DNA of 64,000 nt from Lactarius indigo (taxonomy: Eukaryota > Basidiomycota > Agaricomycetes > Russulales > Russulaceae). The notes below the pieces were generated by a model. It saw only the letters and a program-made list of their open reading frames with translations. It searched no databases and was not told where the DNA came from. Positions 58,601-64,000 of the stretch are shown in pieces. Both the position numbers and the translations under genes were made by a program. Location: NCBI GenBank assembly GCA_025766275.1, contig JAFKAC010000019.1, positions 496,001 to 560,000 of the forward strand, read 5' to 3'. Numbering within the stretch: position 1 is the first letter of the stretch; the number at the start of each line of letters is the position of its first letter.

Positions 58601-60136
58601 ACGGTTGGTCGTAACAAGAGTCCGCTGGCAGCAGCATTGAGTAAGAGGCACATTCAAGTTGCAGAGCTATTACACCAGCATGGCGCGGTCCTGCGTATTG
58701 GTTACGGAAGTCGCACTCTTCTTCACGCTGCATCGGCGGATGGGTTGGTGGATGTTGCAGAATGGCTATTAAATATCGGTGCAGATGCGAATGCGCAACA
58801 ACATGACCACACGACACCACTCCACTTGGCAGCGGCGGGTGGACACTTGAAAGTTGTTCGAACGTTACTGAGGCACGGTGTAGATGTCGACGCCGCTACA
58901 ACGACGGACAACCATACTCCGTTGCATAGAGCATCAAGAGGTGGCCACGTCGATATCGTGCGGTTATTGATTCAGAATGGGGCGGACGCAAGCACCGACC
59001 TTCAGAGGCTATTTCTTCTAGCATCATCGTCGGGGAGTACCGAAACTGTGGAACTCTTCATCCGGCGCGGGGGGGACGTGAACGCACGAGATATGAGCCA
59101 CAAGACGCCTTTACACCTGGCATCGTCGTCTCTTTTCTCGAAAAGTGATGTTGTACAGACATTGATCCTGAGTGGGTCAGATATCAATGCACGGGATGGG
59201 AGCCACTCGACGCCTTTACATCTCGCATCAGAGTCGTCGAATGGTGACGTTGCGCAGACGTTAATCCAGAACGGGGCGAATGTAGATGCACGGGATGGGA
59301 GCCACTCAACGCCTTTGCATCTTGCGTCATCTTCCTGTAAAGGTGATATTGTGCAGACATTGATCCTGAATGGTTCGGATGTCAACGCACGAGATGGGAG
59401 TGGCAAGACGCCTTTGCATCTCGCGTCGGAGTCGCTGTCGGAGTCGAAAGGCGATGTTATGCAGACGTTGATGCTGAATGGGGCGGATGTCAACGCACGG
59501 GATGTGAGGCACAATACACCTTTGCATTTGGCGTCGTCGTGGTCGTCCTCAAGTGGCGATGTTGTGCAGACGTTGATCCTGAATGGGGCGGATGTCAACG
59601 CACGGGATTGGACCCACTCGACACCTTTGCATCTCGCGTCGCTTTACCCGAGAGTTGATGTTGTGCAAACATTGATCCTGAATGGGGTGGACGTCGATGC
59701 ACGGGACATGACGCACAAGACGGCTTTGCACCTGGTGTCAGAGTCGCGTTATTCGAAAGGTGATGTCGCGCAGACATTGATCCTGAATGGGGCGGATGTC
59801 AACGCACGGGATGAGAGCTACTCGACGCCTTTGCATCTCGCGTCGAAGTCGTCAAATGGTGATATTGTGGAGACGTTGGTCCTAAATGGGGCAGATGTCA
59901 ACGCACGGAATCAGGACCAGTCAACGCCTTTGCACCAAATATTTTACCGTCAATCTGATCATTCTTTGGAGCCCAATGCCGATTCCTTGCGCCTGCTACT
60001 TGAAACAGGTGCAGAAGTAGATGCAGTGGATGATGAAGGTCGGACTCCGTATCAGCTTGCTTCGTCAGGGGGATATCACGAAATGGCACAGTCGCTATTA
60101 GACCACCGTGCCAGTGTCGAACAGAATAGAACGTAG
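55630..60136 (+). CDS. NLR5: Goodbye-NACHT-ankyrin STAND receptor
   Basis: Nine exons; introns 55948-56006, 56058-56113, 56310-56357, 56595-56650, 56723-56775, 56947-57008, 57034-57086 and 57693-57744. Spliced length is 4068 nt (1355 aa), in frame. The Goodbye domain (NIERIFDAALKSYKKKTKND; exon 2 begins AFPPAKLVFAG rather than VFPPAK) is followed by a short coiled coil without VQVVKSE heptads (VQVVNDNVKAVSDKVQ). NACHT has Walker A GKPGSGKS and Walker B IYLVMDALDEC. The winged-helix region diverges from the other copies at DFDGSKEVIPALNKDWRWDD. About 16 ankyrin repeats follow. Exon 5 is 72 nt, as in NLR3. Predicted cytosolic receptor; divergent partner ZFP8 is deleted. Confidence 0.9.
59090..59908 (+). 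repeat. Ankyrin-repeat block of NLR5
   Basis: Eight coding repeats with tips MSHK, GSHS, GSGK, VRHN, WTHS, MTHK and ESYS and loops SSLFSKSD, ESSNGD, SSCKGD, ESLSESKGD, SWSSSSGD, LYPRVD, ESRYSKGD and KSSNGD. Loops are shorter on average than in NLR1. Confidence 0.88.
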
Positions 60137-60534
60137 CATTCCAATTTGTTGTACTTACCCACACGTCTAGTACTTGTGTCGATCCCAAGCCAGAAACCGT
60201 CTCCGTCGTTAATATCGATTAGCTTTCGTGATGCCATACAAATATGAAGTGTTGTACGTCTAACGTCGGACGTTCGCGGCCACAAAATAATAGTGCTCTC
60301 AATTTGTGTGAGATCAAATTTCGTGGCATGAATAAGACTAGAAGTACTCCAATGTTGTGAGGCGAGGACACAACAGGATCCCTGGAGCACGTCAATGAGA
60401 GTTGAGAGTCGAAAGCGGAGGCCTTGTCACCGCGGTGCGTGAGAAGGAAAGCTATATGCGGCGCGTCGTTTCTTCTCATTTTTTCGGCGAATTGTGAGAA
60501 CGTGCACAGACCATTATGATGCACATAACAACTA
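60137..60534 (+). other. 3' flank of NLR5
   Basis: Conserved 3' UTR-like segment as behind the other NLRs (CTAGTACTTGTGTCGATCCC, AATAATAGTGCTCTC), then diverging spacer. No gene. Confidence 0.5.
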
Positions 60535-60827
60535 CAGCTGGTTCCATAACGATTGTCCCCTGGTGACCAAATTTTGGACATAGGCGAGGTTTGAATTGGT
60601 AACTCCGCCACCGAGATGGCACAGCTCTCGAGCGCAGCAATACAGATACAGTAACCATTCCATAACCACAATTGTTACAAGATAACTATTCTATAACCTT
60701 AATTCTTTGAGATAACCTGATTTCCTGAGAATTTCTCCCTCGACTTAATTATGAATCCCGCTCTCGAGTTTTGGATGGCCGACTATGTTCTCAAAATGGC
60801 AGGGGACAATCGTTATGGAACCAGCTG
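60535..60827. mobile_element. MITE with perfect 28-bp inverted termini and TA target site
   Basis: 293 bp. The left end CAGCTGGTTCCATAACGATT continues through GTCCCCTG and is the exact reverse complement of the right end (60800-60827). TA flanks both ends (60533-60534 and 60828-60829). Size, lack of an ORF and the TA site suggest a Tc1/mariner-type MITE. Perfect termini imply a young insertion. A decayed relative lies at 627-745. Confidence 0.85.
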
Positions 60828-60910
60828 TAAGGCGATATAAGGTATTTCGAATCAAGGGAAGCCGGAAAACCAAAATGGATATACAAGTAATAATAGTCGT
60901 TCTGCTAATT

Positions 60911-63900
60911 CTACCACCTACTACCGACTCTTTTTTTTGCAACCCGACGAAGACGACTATGGCGCGGCGCCAATGGCGAACGCGGCACGATGGCACGCTC
61001 CACCTCATCTGGCGTGATTCTCGCCATCTCGTCAGCCTGAGCAGACGGTACATGTATGTACTCCTCAGGCCAGATCCTGCCGTCTGCAACTGCGCCCACA
61101 TCGACGTTGCCATCCTCATCAATATTTCCGTCGTCGCCATCGTCGTTCAGCGACGCCAAAGACGCAGACCGTCGCCGCCGTCGCCGCCTCCGCGCCATCA
61201 ACAACGGCTCTAGGCTCCCAACAAAGAGCCGAATCCGCTTACCCCGGCATCCCGGCCCGCTATTACCGCCCGCTTCCCCTTCATCTTTTTCTGCTGTTCT
61301 GGTTGGTCGTACTCAGGATCCGGAAGGGACACGAGCCGCCCCCACCTCCGGCGCGGTTTTCAGATAAACATATACCTGCGCCGCTGCAGTTGTTGCATTT
61401 CTGCGTGAGCTAGGGTGTTGGGCTGGTGGAGATAGTGGCGGAGGCAGTGGGGGTGGTGGAGGGGAGGCCGTGGGTTGCGAGACGGGCACGATGCAGGTTT
61501 TGTTTCCATGCAAGAACACCCTCCCAAGCGGCTGGCCGGAAATTGTGAACACCGCGGTCGCGCTCCAGCTCGCGTCAAAGACCTGCGCATCCGTCGTTGT
61601 CGTTGTCTTCGCGGGGCGCAGCTTGGCTAGCAGCGGTGGCGGCACCAATACCGGTTCTCTGCTCTTGCTCTTGCTTGCAGGGGTGGGTGCGGCACAATGG
61701 GAGCCACCTTGGCGCGCCAACCAACTGCATCACCCGCCATCATGTTCGGGGATGTACGCCTCTCCGCGCTTCCGCGAGTAAAGCGAGCAGTTACAATAGT
61801 TGCAACAAGCCGGATACTCCAAGTCTTCCACGACGCGACCAAACATCAACTGGGGGTACCTGCGCTCCAAGAGAGTCAGAAATATATACTGTATGTGAAG
61901 GGATGGATGAAGGGCGTACCGTTTCTCAATGCAGAGACCGCAAAACGGGTTGCGGCATTGCTCGTCCATCGACGCCTTGATTAGTGTACGGCGCATCTTG
62001 GGTCGAGGTGTCCTGCGCCTGCAATGGTGGCAGAACGTGAACCTCCCTGGAAGCACGCCTGATGACGACGATGCCGGGGTGCATTTCTTGCGACGGGCAT
62101 CTGTAAAAACAGGCGCAGATATTACGGGTGTGCGCGGACCATCGTCATCGGAGCTTTTTTCGTTGCTGTCCCCGTTGTGCCCAACCTTGACTTTATCTGC
62201 AAGTTCCTTGCGCCAGCTCTTCCTCCGCACATCGAACCAGCAGCGGCAGCTACGCTCTCCGGCAACTCGACGATGCCGTCCACAATGACCGCTCGACCCT
62301 TGCTCTTGCCTTGGCCCAATCCCGACGGCAGCACAAAGTCGACGTCACTCGTGTTTTCGAACGACATGGACACGACGTCTTCCTCTTCTTCGTCGTCTTC
62401 ATCCGCCCGAGGGTTGCACGCCGCCGAATCCACGAACCGGTGAGCTCACGTCATCCACGAGCTTTTCAGGACTGAGGTCGCCGCTGCTGCCGCCAAGCAC
62501 GGACGGGTCGATCGTCCCATCGCCAGCGTACTCGCCGACGCTCGAGTCTGTACTGGTACCCGCAGCACCGAAAACATTCCCGGCGCGCCAGTCGATCCGC
62601 CCTTCGGCGCCACGATTCGGGGAAGCAAGGTCAAAGTTTAGGCCCAGGCTTGGGCTCGTGAGAGCGTGGCCCACGTCTACGCCAACACCAGGGCTGTGGT
62701 CGACACTATCATGCTCAGGTATAACAAAGTCGAGCATGGGCCCATCTGGGTGGTCATGGATGCCCGCGGTGTGCAGTAGTGAGGGCGGAAGGTGCAAAGG
62801 CACGTTGTCATCGACGACCCCGTGCGCGTCTGCGTCTGCGTCTGTATCCGCAAGCCCGGCCTCGAGATCCATATAGATATCAAGGTTGAGGTCGAGATCC
62901 AGGCTCGCGTCCCGCAGATCATCAGGGTCGGCTGTAATTGCGGTGGTAGATTGGCGGTGGCGGCACAACCGCCACTGTCCGAGGCAGGGGTAGGTTCGGC
63001 AGCGGGAGAAGTTGCGAGGAGACCGTGCGCGCCGACCGCCGACCCCTCATAGCAAAAGCCCTGCCGGATCGCATTCTACTGCGTCTTTTACATTTTGCGC
63101 ACGGGGTCTGGAGGATTGGGATGACGAGTGCACGTGACTGAATGCACGTGGGGGGATCGCGATTTCCGTGCGTGCGAGTTCTGGCAGGACTGTCAGCAGG
63201 AGGCCTGCGAGCGAGTTGATGCCTGCGAGCATGATTGGCGAGGACTTCTCCTGCGGGGGCGGCGTGGGCTCGGGTGTAGACGTGCTGATAGACATGGGCG
63301 TGTGTATGGGGGGTGGCGTTGACGCGCGGTGTTTCTGGGCGGAACGACGGGCTTGTGTCTCGGCTGGGGTCGGGTAGAGGCTGTGATTGATGCTTGGCCT
63401 TGGGTATGCGGCGTAGTTCCCGCGGTGCATCGACGATGATCTCATTTTTGGAGTCGTCAGAGTCATCTTGGTGCCGCTCGTCTGCTACGCGCCGTCGTTT
63501 TCTGCGTGGGCTGATTGGTGTGCGGATGACGTCTCCCCTTTCTACGCGGCGACACAGCCTGCGCACGCGCCTGCGTGCGAGCTCGTTTCGTCGGCAACGG
63601 GATGACAACCTCCACGCTCGCGCTGTCACTTGAAGATTCAGCGCGTGTCTCCTTCGCAGAGCGGCGCGTAGCAGCCGCCACCACTGCCGACGCCGACGCC
63701 ATCATGTTAGGACTTGTCGAGTTGTGTGTGAATCCCGCAGCTAACGCCTGGTCAAGGGGTGTGCGGATCTTGGACATGTCTCTATTCTTCTTCGTCGTCC
63801 TCATCGCCGACAACTACCCCGCCTCGCTTGCAACTTCCTTCGTCGTCTTCTTACTCGGCCCCGTGCTGCCAGCACCAGTCCAGTTGTTCTCAAACGCGAC

Positions 63901-64000
63901 TTGCAGTACGTGCACGAGTTCCTTCGAACCCCAATTGTCCCCAGCCCGCGCTTTTCCCTTTGCTGCTGCCTGGCGCTGCCATTTCCGGGGCCGTTGCCTC
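60911..64000 (-). pseudogene. ZFP9: zf-4CXXC_R1-family gene, 5' end outside the window, degraded
   Basis: The minus-strand gene runs in from beyond the right edge: TPLDQALAAGF, ESSSDSASVEVVIPLPTKRA, basic RKRRRV followed by DDSDDSKNEI, and the GGSSGDLSPEKLVDDVSSPV part. In the finger (61755-62035, split by an intron at about 61855-61915) CHHC and FCGLC survive, but KMRC reads KMRR, FECPAC reads LEYPAC and NCSLC reads NCSLY. Three cysteines are thus lost, two by Cys to Tyr. A 2-bp deletion near 63515 shifts frame between RRKGRRHPHT and SPRRKRRRV. The C-terminus is WPEEYIHVPSAQADEMARIT. It converges on NLR5; whatever gene it diverges from lies outside the window. Confidence 0.72.

Noticed and set aside
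60911..64000. ZFP9 as a functional CDCA7-like gene
   Set aside because: Three cysteine ligands are replaced and a 2-bp deletion shifts the frame. Only the general layout is retained.

Overview
The window looks like chromosomal DNA of a filamentous basidiomycete, most likely an Agaricomycete. The evidence is the density of short (about 50 bp) GT..AG introns, multi-copy NLR genes with fungal Goodbye and NACHT domains, a fungal-type EN/RT/RNase H non-LTR retrotransposon, and several small DNA-element and LTR insertions. I see no tRNA, rRNA, CRISPR or bacterial-style operon.

The core is a tandem array. Its unit is a head-to-head gene pair: a plus-strand NLR gene (Goodbye domain, coiled coil, NACHT NTPase, winged-helix region, about 16 ankyrin repeats) and, about 210-410 bp upstream on the minus strand, a gene for a large low-complexity protein with a zf-4CXXC_R1 (CDCA7-type) zinc-finger domain. 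Five NLR genes (NLR1-NLR5 at 9532, 22776, 32152, 42659 and 55630) each have the same nine-exon structure. Splicing at the deduced sites gives one uninterrupted frame of 1362, 1446, 1357, 1395 and 1355 residues. Between them are four broken Goodbye-only fragments (about 803, 18171, 40716, 53291) and nine copies of the zinc-finger gene (ZFP1-ZFP9). Every ZFP copy I could trace is damaged by truncation, frameshift, loss of zinc ligands, stops or insertions. So the receptors look maintained while the divergent partner has decayed in this array.

Layout: 1-9.3 kb is a nest of transposable elements (partial LTR, MITE fragment, 5'-truncated LINE, full-length LINE with a solo LTR inside) inserted into a Goodbye fragment and ZFP1. 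9.5-14.0 kb NLR1; 14.3-17.9 kb LTR-like insert and ZFP2; 18.2-22.6 kb Goodbye fragment A and ZFP3; 22.8-27.5 kb NLR2; 28.1-31.7 kb ZFP4; 32.2-36.7 kb NLR3; 37.2-40.3 kb ZFP5; 40.7-42.4 kb Goodbye fragment B and the 5' half of ZFP6; 42.7-47.3 kb NLR4; 47.8-53.1 kb ZFP7 with a hAT-like element and a second insertion; 53.3-55.4 kb Goodbye fragment C and internally deleted ZFP8; 55.6-60.1 kb NLR5; 60.5 kb a TIR element; 60.9-64.0 kb ZFP9, running off the window.

Functionally, the NLRs should be cytoplasmic STAND receptors in which ankyrin repeats sense a ligand, NACHT hydrolyses or exchanges nucleotide and the Goodbye domain signals; this is inference from the family. Their ankyrin blocks are made of almost identical repeats that differ mainly at the hairpin tips and in a serine-rich loop of variable length, the pattern expected of a rapidly diversifying recognition surface.
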